Assembly: GCA_021648725.1 (NCBI GenBank)
Contig: JAKISF010000002.1
Span: 96,002 to 160,001, forward strand
From: Bacteroidales bacterium
GTDB lineage: Bacteria > Bacteroidota > Bacteroidia > Bacteroidales > JAADGE01
Length of the DNA stretch: 64,000 bases
Reading direction: 5' to 3'
Below, piece after piece: positions 7,790 through 17,700 of this stretch (positions within the stretch are counted from its first letter, which is position 1; each line of letters opens with the position of its first letter). The translations under genes and the position numbers were made by a program. The notes beneath the pieces were generated by a model. That model was given only the letters and a program-made list of their open reading frames with translations, was not told where the DNA came from and did not search any database.

Positions 7790-9685
7790 TTATTTTATCA
7801 TTTCCTTAACGGTTTTCAAAATACCTTCGGTGTCATATCCGCAAATATGATATAATTCTTGCTGTGTTCCGTGTTCTATAAATTCATCAGGGATTCCGAG
7901 CCGCTTTATTTTTGCGGAATACCCGTTTTCCGACATAAATTCGATAACAGCACTTCCAAAACCTCCCTGAATAATACCGTCTTCAAGAGTGATGATTTTG
8001 TTGAATTTTTTAAAAACATCATGCAATATTTTTTCATCTATGGGTTTTACAAAACGCATATCATAATGTGCGACATTTATACCTTCTGCTTTCAGCTTTT
8101 TATCTGCGTCAAAAACGAGTGTTCCTATTGCTCCGATGCTTAATATTGCAACATCACCCCCGTCTTTAATAATTCTGCCCTCTCCTATCTTAAGTTCTTT
8201 CATTTCTGTTTTCCAGCTGGGTGTTATTCCCCTTCCTCTCGGATACCTTATCGTAAACGGTCCCATATCAGGAAGTTGTGCGGTAAACATTAAATTTCTT
8301 AAATCCGGTTCATCCATAGGTGCTGCAACAATCATGTTCGGTATAATTCGCATATATGCTAAATCAAAAGCCCCGTGATGGGTTGCACCGTCGTCACCGA
8401 CAAGCCCTCCTCTGTCGAGACAAAAAACAACATTTAATTTTTGTAAAGCCACATCATGAATAACCTGATCGAAAGCACGTTGCATAAAAGTTGAATAGAT
8501 ATTACAAAAGGGCATCATTCCGTCAACGGCAAGCCCTGCCGAAAAAGTAACGGCATGTTGCTCTGCAATTCCGACATCAAATGCTCTTTCCGGCATTGCT
8601 TCCATAAGTATTTTCATGGAAGACCCTGAAGGCATTGCAGGTGTAATGCCGACAATTTTTTTGTTTTTTTCAGCCAGTTCAACAAGGGTATGGCCAAAAA
8701 CATCCTGAAATTTCGGTGCCGCAGTACTATCTGTTTTTCCGGTTAATCGTTCCCCCGTTTTTTTATCAAAAAGACCCGGTGCATGCCATGTTGTTTGGTC
8801 TTTTTCAGCTTCTTCAAAGCCCTTTCCTTTTGTTGTTAATACATGTAATAGTTTTGGACCTTTAATGTCTTTTAAATCTTCCAGTATCTTAACCAGTTGA
8901 TTAACATCATGTCCGTTTACGGGTCCGAAATATCTTAAATTCATTGATTCAAACATATTACTTTGGCGCATAATTACAGATTTAATCCCGGTGTCAATTT
9001 TTTGAATCAGTCTTCTTGTATTTGGTCCTATTTTTCTTATTTTACCGAGGATATTCCATATTTCGTCTTTGGCTTTATTGTATGTTTTAGAAGTTGCAAT
9101 GTCAAGTAAATATTGGTTTAATGCTCCAACATTCGGGTCTATGGACATATTATTATCATTCAAAATAATAAGAATGTCCGAATTTTCTACTCCTGCATTA
9201 TTCATGCCTTCAAAAGCCAGCCCTCCGGTCATTGCTCCGTCGCCGATAACTGCAATAACGTGTCTGTCTTTTTCTTTTTTTAGACTTGAAGAAACAGCCA
9301 TTCCAAGAGCTGCGGAAATTGAAGTTGAAGAATGCCCCACACCAAATGCATCATATTTACTTTCAAAAATTGAGGGGAAACCGCAAAGTCCTCCAAGTTG
9401 TCTGTTTGTACAAAAACTCTCGCGTCTGCCGGTTAAAATTTTATGCCCGTATGCTTGATGTCCGACATCCCAAACAATTTTATCGTAAGGTGTGTTATAA
9501 ACATAATGAAGAGCAACAGTAAGCTCAACAACCCCAAGGCTTGAGGCAAAGTGACCCGGGCTTTCTGAAACAATATCAATAATATATTGTCTTAGTTCTT
9601 TCGAAATTGTTATAAGTTCTTCGTCTTTATATTTTTTAAGGTCTTCCGGAGAATTTATATTTAGAAGAAATTTATATTCGCTCAT
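7790..9685 (-). CDS. dxs: 1-deoxy-D-xylulose-5-phosphate synthase
   Basis: 631 residues, full length. A thiamine-diphosphate enzyme that condenses pyruvate and glyceraldehyde 3-phosphate in the first step of the MEP isoprenoid pathway. Visible landmarks are [10 protein letters not shown] at the N-terminus, [10 protein letters not shown], the ThDP motif G-D-G-A-M-T-G-G, and in the second half G-I-A-E-Q-H-A-V-T and [15 protein letters not shown]. The C-terminal transketolase domain is intact. ispG, another MEP enzyme, is encoded nearby on the same strand. A TAnnTTTG box lies 25 bases before the start. Confidence 0.97.
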   Translation of the reverse strand: MSEYKFLLNINSPEDLKKYKDEELITISKELRQYIIDIVSESPGHFASSLGVVELTVALHYVYNTPYDKIVWDVGHQAYGHKILTGRRESFCTNRQLGGLCGFPSIFESKYDAFGVGHSSTSISAALGMAVSSSLKKEKDRHVIAVIGDGAMTGGLAFEGMNNAGVENSDILIILNDNNMSIDPNVGALNQYLLDIATSKTYNKAKDEIWNILGKIRKIGPNTRRLIQKIDTGIKSVIMRQSNMFESMNLRYFGPVNGHDVNQLVKILEDLKDIKGPKLLHVLTTKGKGFEEAEKDQTTWHAPGLFDKKTGERLTGKTDSTAAPKFQDVFGHTLVELAEKNKKIVGITPAMPSGSSMKILMEAMPERAFDVGIAEQHAVTFSAGLAVDGMMPFCNIYSTFMQRAFDQVIHDVALQKLNVVFCLDRGGLVGDDGATHHGAFDLAYMRIIPNMIVAAPMDEPDLRNLMFTAQLPDMGPFTIRYPRGRGITPSWKTEMKELKIGEGRIIKDGGDVAILSIGAIGTLVFDADKKLKAEGINVAHYDMRFVKPIDEKILHDVFKKFNKIITLEDGIIQGGFGSAVIEFMSENGYSAKIKRLGIPDEFIEHGTQQELYHICGYDTEGILKTVKEMIK

Positions 9686-9709
9686 TGCTCAGTTCAATAA
9701 TTTGGCGTG

Positions 9710-9717
9710 CAAAGTTA
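9710..9717 (-). promoter_or_regulatory. Putative -7 box of the dxs promoter
   Basis: Reads TAACTTTG on the minus strand, a match to TAnnTTTG, 25 bases before the dxs ATG. Transcription from here would also cover the ATPase-TOPRIM pair and perhaps the dCMP deaminase. The rest of the 9686-9853 gap shows no gene. Confidence 0.45.
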
Positions 9718-9853
9718 ATGAAAATTTTACATAAACAGGAAACCTTTTTGTTCGTTGTATTTTTTCAATAAAAAAGCAAAGACAACCGAATCAAAAAAAT
9801 ATTCGGTAAATATAATACGGTTTAAAAAGTGTTGCAGGAATTAATCTAAACAG

Positions 9854-10675
9854 CTATTTTTTTATAAATGTTTCAGTTTTATTATCGTAGTTCAAAAAGT
9901 ATGACCCTGATTTTAATGAACTTAATTTTATTTCTTCCGAGTTACCGGTTTTAACAAGTTTTCCGTAATAGTCATATATCTCATAGCGTGTGCTTGCAGA
10001 GAAAAATATTTTTTCAGACACCTTACCTCCGTTCCCGGGGACAAATGATACCTCAGGGATATTGTTAATATATTCTACTGATTTTGAATATCTCGCCTTT
10101 CCGTTGCTGCCAATTTGCTTTACTCGAAATTTGTTTTTTCCGGAATGAAAGTCTATTGCAAAGCTATACTTGTTTAGTTTATTGCTTCCCTTGCCTTTTA
10201 TTGAACCGATTCTTATCCATTTGTTCCACCTGTATTGTTCCACAATAAAAGGCAGTACTCCGTGTTCTCCGGTAGTTGCCCATCTTAACAGCCCATTTTT
10301 ATCTGCAACAATATATTGAGTTTTAAACGTACTGTTTGGCGTAATAACTTCTTTATTTAATATTCGGGGAACACATCCGTCTCTGTGAATAATAGAAATG
10401 TTAATAAGTTCTCCGTATTTAAAACCATATACACTTAGATCTATTTCAAAAAAGGAAGAGTGAATTTCATCTGTAGTTGTGTGACCGTTAACCAGAACTT
10501 CTGCAACACAAAACCCCACACCGGATAACGAGTACGGATTTTCAACGTATAAATTTTCACCTTTATATATTCCGTTCAGTTTTATTTCTCCTTTGGCAAC
10601 ACTTATCAGCGGCAAAGAAAAAAACAAAACAAAACAAATATAACGGTTAACTATGCCCGCTTGATGAATTTTCAT
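9854..10675 (-). CDS. Secreted protein of unknown function with a T9SS-like C-terminus
   Basis: 273 residues. The N-terminus has a positive start followed by a hydrophobic run (about 12-28) ending near V-A-K-G, a likely signal peptide. The body is beta-rich with no family I recognise. The last ~50 residues (R-Y-E-I-Y-D-Y-Y-G-K-L-V-K-T-G ... L-K-S-G-S-Y-F-L) resemble the type A T9SS sorting domain, though the usual P-N-P element before it is missing. It sits between ispG and dxs on the same strand, 72 bases after ispG. A T9SS cargo or a periplasmic protein are both possible. Confidence 0.6.
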   Translation of the reverse strand: MKIHQAGIVNRYICFVLFFSLPLISVAKGEIKLNGIYKGENLYVENPYSLSGVGFCVAEVLVNGHTTTDEIHSSFFEIDLSVYGFKYGELINISIIHRDGCVPRILNKEVITPNSTFKTQYIVADKNGLLRWATTGEHGVLPFIVEQYRWNKWIRIGSIKGKGSNKLNKYSFAIDFHSGKNKFRVKQIGSNGKARYSKSVEYINNIPEVSFVPGNGGKVSEKIFFSASTRYEIYDYYGKLVKTGNSEEIKLSSLKSGSYFLNYDNKTETFIKK

Positions 10676-10708
10676 TTAAATTTTTAAGTCAGTTTTAATA
10701 TTAACTTG

Positions 10709-10716
10709 CAAATATA
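10709..10716 (-). promoter_or_regulatory. Putative -7 box of the secreted-protein gene
   Basis: Reads TATATTTG on the minus strand, matching TAnnTTTG, 34 bases before the start at 10675. It suggests the secreted-protein gene is not only a read-through product of ispG. Confidence 0.4.
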
Positions 10717-10747
10717 ATTACTAAAATTTTAAAACCTTAAAATATGT

Positions 10748-12613
10748 TTAATAATATTGTTCAATGAGCTTTAACAACTCTTCAACAGCATCTTTTTCGG
10801 GAATGCTTCTTTTAATAACCTCTTGCTTTTTATATAAGGTAACTTTTCCGGTTCCCGTACCGACATAACCGAAATCGGCATCTGCCATTTCTCCGGGACC
10901 GTTAACAATACACCCCATTATTCCTATTTTTATTCCTTTTAGGTGTGCTGTCTTTTCTTTTATCTTTGCTGTTATTTCTTCTAAGTCAAAAAGTGTTCTT
11001 CCGCATGAAGGACAAGAAATATAATCCGTTTTTGTAATACGAGTTCTGCATGCTTGTAAAATTCCGAAACTTAATTCATTTATTTCTTTAATTTTACTGT
11101 CCTTTGATTCAATCCAAATTCCGTCTCCGAAACCGTCAATGAATAATGCACCTATTATTGCCGAGCATTCTAATAATGTATATTCATTATAATCAGGTAT
11201 TTTATACTTAATAACTACCGGTGTATTAATATTCTTTTCTTGTAAATAATAAAAAAAACTTCTGGCGGCGTGTACAGGAGATGACACATTTGAAATGTCA
11301 ATTACATAAACCGAATTTTCATTATTTGCAGTTAATTTATATTTGTGCTGCTTAAATTTCTTAACATCAATTTGATAAAACACTATTTTTTTATTTGAAA
11401 CAGCACCGTTATTCATTGAAAAGATAATATCATTGTAATGGTTTTTGTCGCTGATAAATTTAATATCTCCGAAAAACTTACTAATATTTTCTGAGCTCCC
11501 TGAATATAAATAATCGGCGGCCAGTTCAGTTTTTTTATAATTCCCGCTTCCCGGATCTATAGCATAACCGCTTTGTAGAATTGCTGTTTCGGTTGATTTA
11601 TTATTAATGTCAGAAATTACGACAGGAACATTATCTCCTCCTATATTTTCTATTTGTAATGTTTTTCTTTTTGAATAACGGTATAAGTTCTGAATATGGG
11701 CTTTATTTGGGATAAATTCCGGTTTATAACGGCTTAATTTTTTTTGATTAAAAACCTTAACGATGTTCTTGGCTACCGGAATTTCTTTTTCCGGGGCTTC
11801 TGTTAAAGAAACTCTGATTGTATCCCCCATTCCGTCGGATAATAACGTTCCTATTCCTATTGCAGATTTTATTCTGCCTTCTTTGTCATTTCCTGCCTCC
11901 GTAACTCCAGAATGTATCGGAAAGAACATGTCTTCATTTGACATAGTATCAACAAGCAGCCGAACTGCATGAATCATTACAATAGGGTTACTTGCTTTCA
12001 TTGAAATTACAACATCATTAAAGGCTTCTTTTTTACAAATTCTTAAAAACTCCATTGTTGATTCAACCATTCCTTGCGGTGTGTCTCCGTAGCGGCTTAA
12101 AATTCTGTCAGACAAAGATCCGTGATTTGTTCCTATACGAACTGCAGTATTGTGTTCTTTACATGTATTTAATAAAGGGGCAAACTTTTCTTTTATTTTG
12201 CTGACTTCGTTTTGGTATTCTTCGTCTGTATATTCTATGTGTTTAAATTGTTTTAAATCAGCATAATTACCCGGATTAATTCTTACCTTTTCCAGGTACT
12301 TTGCAGAAATTTCAGCAGCTTTCGGACTAAAGTGAATATCAGCAACCAAGGGAACGGAATATCCTTTTTTCTTTAACAGCTCTTTGATATTCTTTATTTT
12401 TTGTGCAACAACAGAGGTCGGCACCGTAATTCTCACCAAATCAGCACCGGCATCTACAATTGTAATGATTTGTGCCGCGGTTGCTTCTGTATCCGAAGTG
12501 TCAGTATTGGTCATTGACTGTATGCGAACAGGATTATCTCCGCCCAAAAATAATGATCCTATTTTAATTTCGTTTGTACGTCTTTTGGAATATTTAAAAT
12601 ATTTATTCTTCAT
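10748..12613 (-). CDS. ispG: (E)-4-hydroxy-3-methylbut-2-enyl-diphosphate synthase, long three-domain form
   Basis: 621 residues against about 370 in E. coli. It performs the penultimate MEP step, reductively opening MEcPP to HMBPP with a [4Fe-4S] cluster. The N-terminal TIM barrel is clear (R-I-Q-S-M-T-N-T-D-T; V-R-I-T-V-P; I-G-T-N-H-G-S-L), then come about 250 extra residues in the middle, then the cluster domain with C-P-S-C-G-R-T-L-F-D-L and G-I-M-G-C-I-V-N-G-P-G-E-M-A-D-A-D. The inserted domain is known in Bacteroidota, plants and apicomplexans. The start at 12613 overlaps the tail of a decayed upstream reading frame. Confidence 0.96.
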   Translation of the reverse strand: MKNKYFKYSKRRTNEIKIGSLFLGGDNPVRIQSMTNTDTSDTEATAAQIITIVDAGADLVRITVPTSVVAQKIKNIKELLKKKGYSVPLVADIHFSPKAAEISAKYLEKVRINPGNYADLKQFKHIEYTDEEYQNEVSKIKEKFAPLLNTCKEHNTAVRIGTNHGSLSDRILSRYGDTPQGMVESTMEFLRICKKEAFNDVVISMKASNPIVMIHAVRLLVDTMSNEDMFFPIHSGVTEAGNDKEGRIKSAIGIGTLLSDGMGDTIRVSLTEAPEKEIPVAKNIVKVFNQKKLSRYKPEFIPNKAHIQNLYRYSKRKTLQIENIGGDNVPVVISDINNKSTETAILQSGYAIDPGSGNYKKTELAADYLYSGSSENISKFFGDIKFISDKNHYNDIIFSMNNGAVSNKKIVFYQIDVKKFKQHKYKLTANNENSVYVIDISNVSSPVHAARSFFYYLQEKNINTPVVIKYKIPDYNEYTLLECSAIIGALFIDGFGDGIWIESKDSKIKEINELSFGILQACRTRITKTDYISCPSCGRTLFDLEEITAKIKEKTAHLKGIKIGIMGCIVNGPGEMADADFGYVGTGTGKVTLYKKQEVIKRSIPEKDAVEELLKLIEQYY

Positions 12614-12789
12614 CTTTTAGTTTTCGGTTCAACTGAACCTGTTTTTCTGCTTTCTTTCTGATTTTCACATTTGTAAATTCAGCAATAAGAGAGAAAAATA
12701 TCGCAAAATAAATATAATGTTGCCAATCTCTAAAATCTTATTATGATAAGCATAATTACAAAACCCATATAGTTTTCGTTTTGTTTCAT
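12603..12789 (-). pseudogene. Relic of a TerC/YgdQ-family membrane protein (C-terminal fragment)
   Basis: No usable ORF exists here, but two frames together give a recognisable tail. One frame holds Y-M-G-F-V-I-M-L-I-I and stops; the next, after an in-frame stop, reads H-Y-I-Y-F-A-I-F-F-S-L-I-A-E-F-T-N then I-R-K-K-A. This parallels the end of E. coli YgdQ (V-G-F-T-L-I-L-E ... G-Y-I-Y-F-A-M-F-F-S-I-A-V-E-S-L-N). The second frame ends in GATGAAGAATAA, overlapping the ispG ATG by 11 bases, an arrangement left over from a coupled gene pair. I infer that a TerC-type gene once preceded ispG and was lost except for its last ~50 codons. Confidence 0.5.
12626..12639. repeat. Short perfect inverted repeat in the ispG leader
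   Basis: GGTTCA-AC-TGAACC, two 6-base arms around 2 bases, 13-26 bases ahead of the ispG start. It could be an operator or a chance palindrome; it also lies inside the decayed coding frame. Confidence 0.3.
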
Positions 12790-12834
12790 TTCTGCACACT
12801 TAATGTTGATTCTGTAAAAAATCATATAAATATA

Positions 12835-12842
12835 TATATTTG
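12835..12842 (+). promoter_or_regulatory. Putative -7 box of the gldA promoter
   Basis: TATATTTG, an exact match to TAnnTTTG, 55 bases before the gldA start. Confidence 0.45.
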
Positions 12843-12897
12843 CAAAGATATAATTTTCATAAAATACAAGCGTTTTTTATAAAATCAATTTATTAAT

Positions 12898-13809
12898 ATG
12901 TCATTAAAAGCAACAAATGTTACAAAAATATTCGACAATCAAAAAGCATTAGATAGTGTGAATTTTGAAATAAAAACTGGGGAAGTTGTCGGGTTTTTGG
13001 GTCCTAACGGTGCCGGAAAATCTACAATGATGAAAATAATAACCGGTTATATCAAACAAAATTCGGGAGAAGTTACCGTTAACGGAATAAATACAAAAGA
13101 TGTTGTAAAAAATATAAAAAAACAAATAGGATATTTACCGGAACACAACCCGATGTACCTCGACATGTACATTAAAGAATATTTAAGTTTTGTTGCTAAA
13201 ATTTATGAAATAGGGGGAAATATTAAAAGCAAAGTTAAAGATATAATAGAGATAACAGGGCTACAGCCGGAAAAAAATAAAAAAATAGGTGCTCTTTCAA
13301 AAGGTTACCGACAGAGAACAGGCTTAGCCGCAGCCTTAATTCATGATCCTAAAGTATTAATTCTGGATGAACCGACAACAGGTCTTGACCCCAACCAAAT
13401 TATTGAAATAAGAGATTTAATAAAAAAAATAGGAACAGAAAAAACGGTTATGCTTTCAACACATATTATGCAAGAAGTTGAGGCAATTTGCAGCAGGGTT
13501 ATAATAATAAATAACGGTAAAATTATTGCAGACAATTCGGTTGCGGGAATTCAAGAGCTGTCAAAGCAAAAGCACGATATTGTAACTATAGAGTTTAATA
13601 AGCCTGTTTCGGAAGAAAGTCTTAAAAAAATTACCGGGGTAAAAAACGTAACACCGATTGACAAGAGAAGCTTCCTTGTAGAGTCAAAACCACAATTTGA
13701 TGTCAGAGAAAACATTTTCAAATATGCCGTTAATAATAACCTTATTTTGTTTTCGATGTTTAAAAAAGAAAAAAGCGTTGAAGATGTTTTCAGAGAACTT
13801 ACAAAATAA
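12898..13809 (+). CDS. gldA: GldA-type ABC transporter ATP-binding protein
   Basis: 303 residues, the length of GldA. A single ABC domain has Walker A G-P-N-G-A-G-K-S-T (residues 39-47), the Q-loop region L-P-E-H-N-P-M-Y, signature L-S-K-G-Y-R-Q-R, Walker B V-L-I-L-D-E-P-T-T-G-L-D-P and switch His in L-S-T-H-I-M-Q-E-V-E. The final ~80 residues form the small C-terminal domain usual for GldA/CcmA-like proteins. In Flavobacterium GldA works with the membrane subunits GldF and GldG in gliding motility and surface protein handling. Neither partner is adjacent here, so the symbol is by sequence resemblance; a different ABC exporter cannot be excluded. Confidence 0.7.
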   Translation: MSLKATNVTKIFDNQKALDSVNFEIKTGEVVGFLGPNGAGKSTMMKIITGYIKQNSGEVTVNGINTKDVVKNIKKQIGYLPEHNPMYLDMYIKEYLSFVAKIYEIGGNIKSKVKDIIEITGLQPEKNKKIGALSKGYRQRTGLAAALIHDPKVLILDEPTTGLDPNQIIEIRDLIKKIGTEKTVMLSTHIMQEVEAICSRVIIINNGKIIADNSVAGIQELSKQKHDIVTIEFNKPVSEESLKKITGVKNVTPIDKRSFLVESKPQFDVRENIFKYAVNNNLILFSMFKKEKSVEDVFRELTK

Positions 13810-13812
13810 AAA

Positions 13813-13844
13813 AACACCTTGTCGTAATAACTAAACAAGGTGTT
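13813..13844 (-). terminator. Intrinsic terminator of tRNA(CAU), possibly shared with gldA
   Basis: A 10 bp perfect stem, AACACCTTGT (13813-13822) pairing with ACAAGGTGTT (13835-13844), has a run of A on its left on the plus strand. On the minus strand this is a stem followed by seven or so T, the classic form, placed just after the minus-strand tRNA. It may also stop gldA transcripts. Confidence 0.8.
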
Positions 13845-13865
13845 GTAATCAATAACCATGAAAAG

Positions 13866-13939
13866 TGGGCCGACAGGGACTCGAACCCCGGACCCTCTGA
13901 TTATGAGTCAGATGCTCTAACCGGCTGAGCTATCGGCCC
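13866..13939 (-). tRNA. tRNA with anticodon CAU (Met elongator or Ile2)
   Basis: 74 bases fold as a cloverleaf with acceptor stem GGGCCGA/TCGGCCC, D arm GCTC...GAGC, anticodon arm CTGA-CTCATAA-TCAG (anticodon CAU) and T arm CCGGG-TTCGAGT-CCCTG (one weak pair). CAU can be elongator Met or, after lysidine modification by TilS, the AUA-reading Ile2. The G-A-C-T-C-A-T-A-A-T-C loop region resembles E. coli Ile2, but I do not decide. Confidence 0.93.
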
Positions 13940-13965
13940 CAAGAAATATTTAAATTTCAGGATTG

Positions 13966-13994
13966 CAAAATTAAACATATTTTTTTCTTTGCAA
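13966..13994 (-). promoter_or_regulatory. Promoter of tRNA(CAU)
   Basis: On the minus strand TTG (13994-13992) is followed after 18 bases by TAATTTTG (13973-13966), a match to the Bacteroidota -33/-7 pattern. The -7 box ends 26 bases before the mature tRNA 5' end. Confidence 0.6.
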
Positions 13995-14044
13995 AACAAT
14001 ATTTCGATATTTTCTGCAAAATATTATTTTATAATTTGTTTTTC

Positions 14045-14052
14045 TATATTTG
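14045..14052 (+). promoter_or_regulatory. Putative -7 box of the ruvA promoter
   Basis: TATATTTG matches TAnnTTTG exactly and lies 19 bases before the ruvA ATG, giving a very short leader. Transcription would continue into sprA. Confidence 0.5.
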
Positions 14053-14071
14053 CACACTAAAATATTAAGAA

Positions 14072-14653
14072 ATGTATGAATATATTTACGGTAAAGTAGC
14101 AGAATTAAATCCTGCATATGTAGTTATTGAATCAAGCAATATCGGCTATATTGTTCATATTTCTTTATATACCTATTCTGTTCTTGAAAGGGAAGAAACA
14201 TATAAATTATATACACATCAAATTGTAAGAGAAGACACAAATATGCTGTTCGGTTTTGCTGACAAATCCGAAAGAGAAATTTTTCGTTTACTGATTTCAG
14301 TTTCCGGCATAGGTGCAAATACAGCAAGAGTAATGCTCTCATCTCTTAAAGCAGGAGAAATAAAAAAAGCAATTCGTACCGATGATGTTAACACCTTAAA
14401 AAGTGTTAAAGGTATTGGGGCAAAAACAGCACAACGTGTAATAATAGACCTAAAAGATAAAATTGACAAAACAGAGGTTGATGGTGAAAACACACCTATT
14501 ATTGACACTTCTGCAAGCAGCGAAGCGTTATCTGCACTAACAATGTTAGGCTTTCCTAAAGCGAAAACCGAAAAAGCTGTAAATTCAATTCTTTCAAAAG
14601 AAAAAGATATAACTGTTGAAGAACTTGTTAAAAAGGCACTAAAAATTTTATAA
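14072..14653 (+). CDS. ruvA: Holliday junction branch migration protein RuvA
   Basis: 193 residues, normal length. RuvA binds four-way junctions as a tetramer and loads RuvB. The N-terminal OB fold (M-Y-E-Y-I-Y-G-K-V-A-E-L-N), the helix-hairpin-helix motifs (L-L-I-S-V-S-G-I-G-A-N-T-A and L-K-S-V-K-G-I-G-A-K-T-A-Q-R) and the C-terminal three-helix domain (A-L-S-A-L-T-M-L-G-F) are all present. It lies 83-89 bases before sprA; to my knowledge the ruvA-sprA-gcvH order seen here is common in the phylum. No ruvB or ruvC is in the window. Confidence 0.96.
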   Translation: MYEYIYGKVAELNPAYVVIESSNIGYIVHISLYTYSVLEREETYKLYTHQIVREDTNMLFGFADKSEREIFRLLISVSGIGANTARVMLSSLKAGEIKKAIRTDDVNTLKSVKGIGAKTAQRVIIDLKDKIDKTEVDGENTPIIDTSASSEALSALTMLGFPKAKTEKAVNSILSKEKDITVEELVKKALKIL

Positions 14654-14742
14654 ATGCGTTTACATAAAATGTATTGTTTTAAAATAATTTGCCTATGCTT
14701 AAAAACCGTACTTAAAAAACCCTTAAAAATTATTAATTGGAC

Positions 14743-17700
14743 GTGAAACTGTTTCTAAACTTAAGCATCAGACTTGCCTTTTTTTCTGTTGGTGTTACAT
14801 TTTTAATGTCTTTTTCCGGTATCGGAAATTATGCTTCAGCTTTTTCTCCCGGATTGCCCGGAGTTAAAGATACGATTAACCCCGACAGCTTAATATTTCC
14901 TTTTGATGACTATAGTAACTCCCCGTCAATATTTTCATACAACTCACCTCTCTTTTTAAAAAACCCGTCTGCAATAAAATCTACGGTTAAATACGATCCG
15001 AAAACAGGAAAGTTTGTTTTCTATGACAAAATCGGAGATTTCAATTACAGAAACCCCTATTATATGTCTTTTGGCGAATATATTAAATACAGCAACAAAA
15101 AAAACACTCATGAATATTGGATGGAGCGTTCAGCCTTAGAAAATGCAAAAGGAGAAACGAGCATGGTTGACCGGTTAGTTAGCCAAAACCTGATAGTTCC
15201 CATACAAGGGTTCGACAAAATATTTGGAAGTAATACTATAAACATTAAGCCCGCCGGAACAGCCGAGCTTATCTTCGGCTTAAAAATAACGGAAATTGAA
15301 AATCCCGCATTACCGAAAGACCTCCAAAAAATGGTAAACTTTGACTTTGATATGAACATTAAAATGGGAGTAAACGGTCAAATTGGGGATAAAATGAAAT
15401 TAGGAATTAATTTTGATACCGATGCAACTTTTGAATTTGAAAACAATGTGAAAATCGGCTATCAAGGCAAAGAAGACGAAATAATTCAAAAAATTGAAGC
15501 AGGAAATGTTACCATGCCCTTATCCGGTTCACTTATTACGGGCAGCCACAACTTATTCGGATTGAAAACAGAGTTAAAATTCGGGAATCTGCTTGTTACA
15601 AGTGTTTTTTCTCAACAAAAAGGAGAAAGTAAAACCATAGAAGTTGCCGGAGGAGCAACAACAACACCATTTGAAATTACAGCCGATAATTACGATGCCG
15701 ACAAACATTTTTTTATTGCCCAATATTTCAGAGACAGATACGACATTGCCCTTTCTGATCTTCCGATTATAAAGTCAAATATTAACATTAAAAAAATTGA
15801 GGTCTGGATAACTAACAGATCAGGGAAATTTGAAAATTCAAGAAATATTGTAGCATTTATGGATCTCGGAGAAAACGAAGAACACTTTTATGCAACAGAC
15901 TCAAGGTTCGGCACAACTTCCGAAACTCTTCCCACAAACGAAACAAACAACTTATATAGTTTAATTACAACCGATTTTGTTTCAATAAGAAACATTTCAA
16001 ATGTTACCAACACGCTTTCTGTTTTAGAAAACTTTAACTCAGGTATCGATTATGAAAAAATTCAAAATGCCCGACTTTTATCTCCTTCTGAATATTCCTT
16101 TAATTCTTCGTTAGGCTACATTTCACTAAATTCGCAACTTAACAATGACGAAGTATTAGCAGTTGCTTTTGAATATGAAAACACAACAAACGGAGAAATA
16201 TACAGAGTCGGAGAGTTTTCAAGCGACGGACCTGCCGCTCCTGATGCATTATTTTTAAAGTTGTTAAAACCTACGACACTGTCAACAGAGTATCCCACAT
16301 GGGATTTAATGATGAAAAATGTTTATTCGTTTAATGCTTACCAAGTTAATAGTCAAGATTTCAAAATGGAAGTAATGTACCGAAATGACAAAACAGGTTC
16401 TTCCGTAAATTATATACCTGCCGGAAACATTGACGGACAAGTTCTTTTAAGGGTATTGGGCCTTGATAATCTTAACAAAAACAACGAACCCGGAATTGAC
16501 GGTTTTTTTGACTTTATTGATAAAGTAACCATTAACGCTTCAAACGGAAAAATATACTTCCCCGTAACGGAACCTTTCGGCTCATATTTGAAAAGTAAAA
16601 TTATTGAAGGAAATGAAAACGACCCTGAAATAAACAGAATTGCCGAACAATATATTTTTCAAGAATTATATGATGAAACCCAAAGTACCGCAAGGCAAAA
16701 AGCAGAAAAAAACAAATTTTTCCTGAAAGGAGAATATCGGTCGGCGGGGGGGTCCGAAATAAACTTAAACGCAATGAATATTCCGGAGGGCTCTGTTACC
16801 GTAACAGCAGGTGCCGAAGTTTTAACAGAAAATGTTGATTATACCGTCGATTATAATTTGGGGCGTGTAACTATTTTAAAACAGAGCTTATTAGAATCCG
16901 GAACCCCCATAAGCATTTCTCTTGAAAGCAATTCGATGTTTGCCGTAGGAACAAAATCTATGATAGGAACTCATCTTGATTACAGAATTTCAGATAATTT
17001 TAACATCGGTGCTACAATTATGCATCTTCACCAAAAACCGCTAACCAATAAAGTCAGCATCGGAAACGAACCAATCTCAAATACAATTTGGGGAACAAAT
17101 ATTAATTTAAATCAAGAAGTGCCTTTTCTTACCAAGCTTGTTGATAAAGTAATACCCTTTATTAAAACAAAAGCACCTTCAAATATTGATTTTTCAGGAG
17201 AATTTGCACATTTGATTCCCGGACACCCCAAAGTTCTGGGAGAAGAGGGCTTTGCTCATATTGATGATTTTGAGGGCTCAAAAGTTACTTTCGATTTAAA
17301 ATCTCCTTCTCGCTGGCGTATTGCAAGTACACCCCAAGGACAACCGGATTTATTTCCCGAAGCTGACTCATCAAATACTCTGTCTTACGGATATAACCGA
17401 GCAAAATTAGCATGGTATAATATAAACAGAGATTTAATAACTGAAGAATATTTAAATAACCATTTAGTAAGACAAATTCCCGAGCAAGAAATATTTCCCG
17501 ACAGGGATTACGAGTATGATATACCGCAATTTTTATATGTTCTGAACCTTGCATATTATCCGAACGAAAAAGGACCCTATAATTATGATGTTGAAGGGTT
17601 GTCCGGAATTTCTGCCGGAATGGATGATAACGGAAAACTAAACCTCCCGGAAACACGGTGGGCAGGTATTGCACAAAGCCTTACAACTAACGATTTTGAA

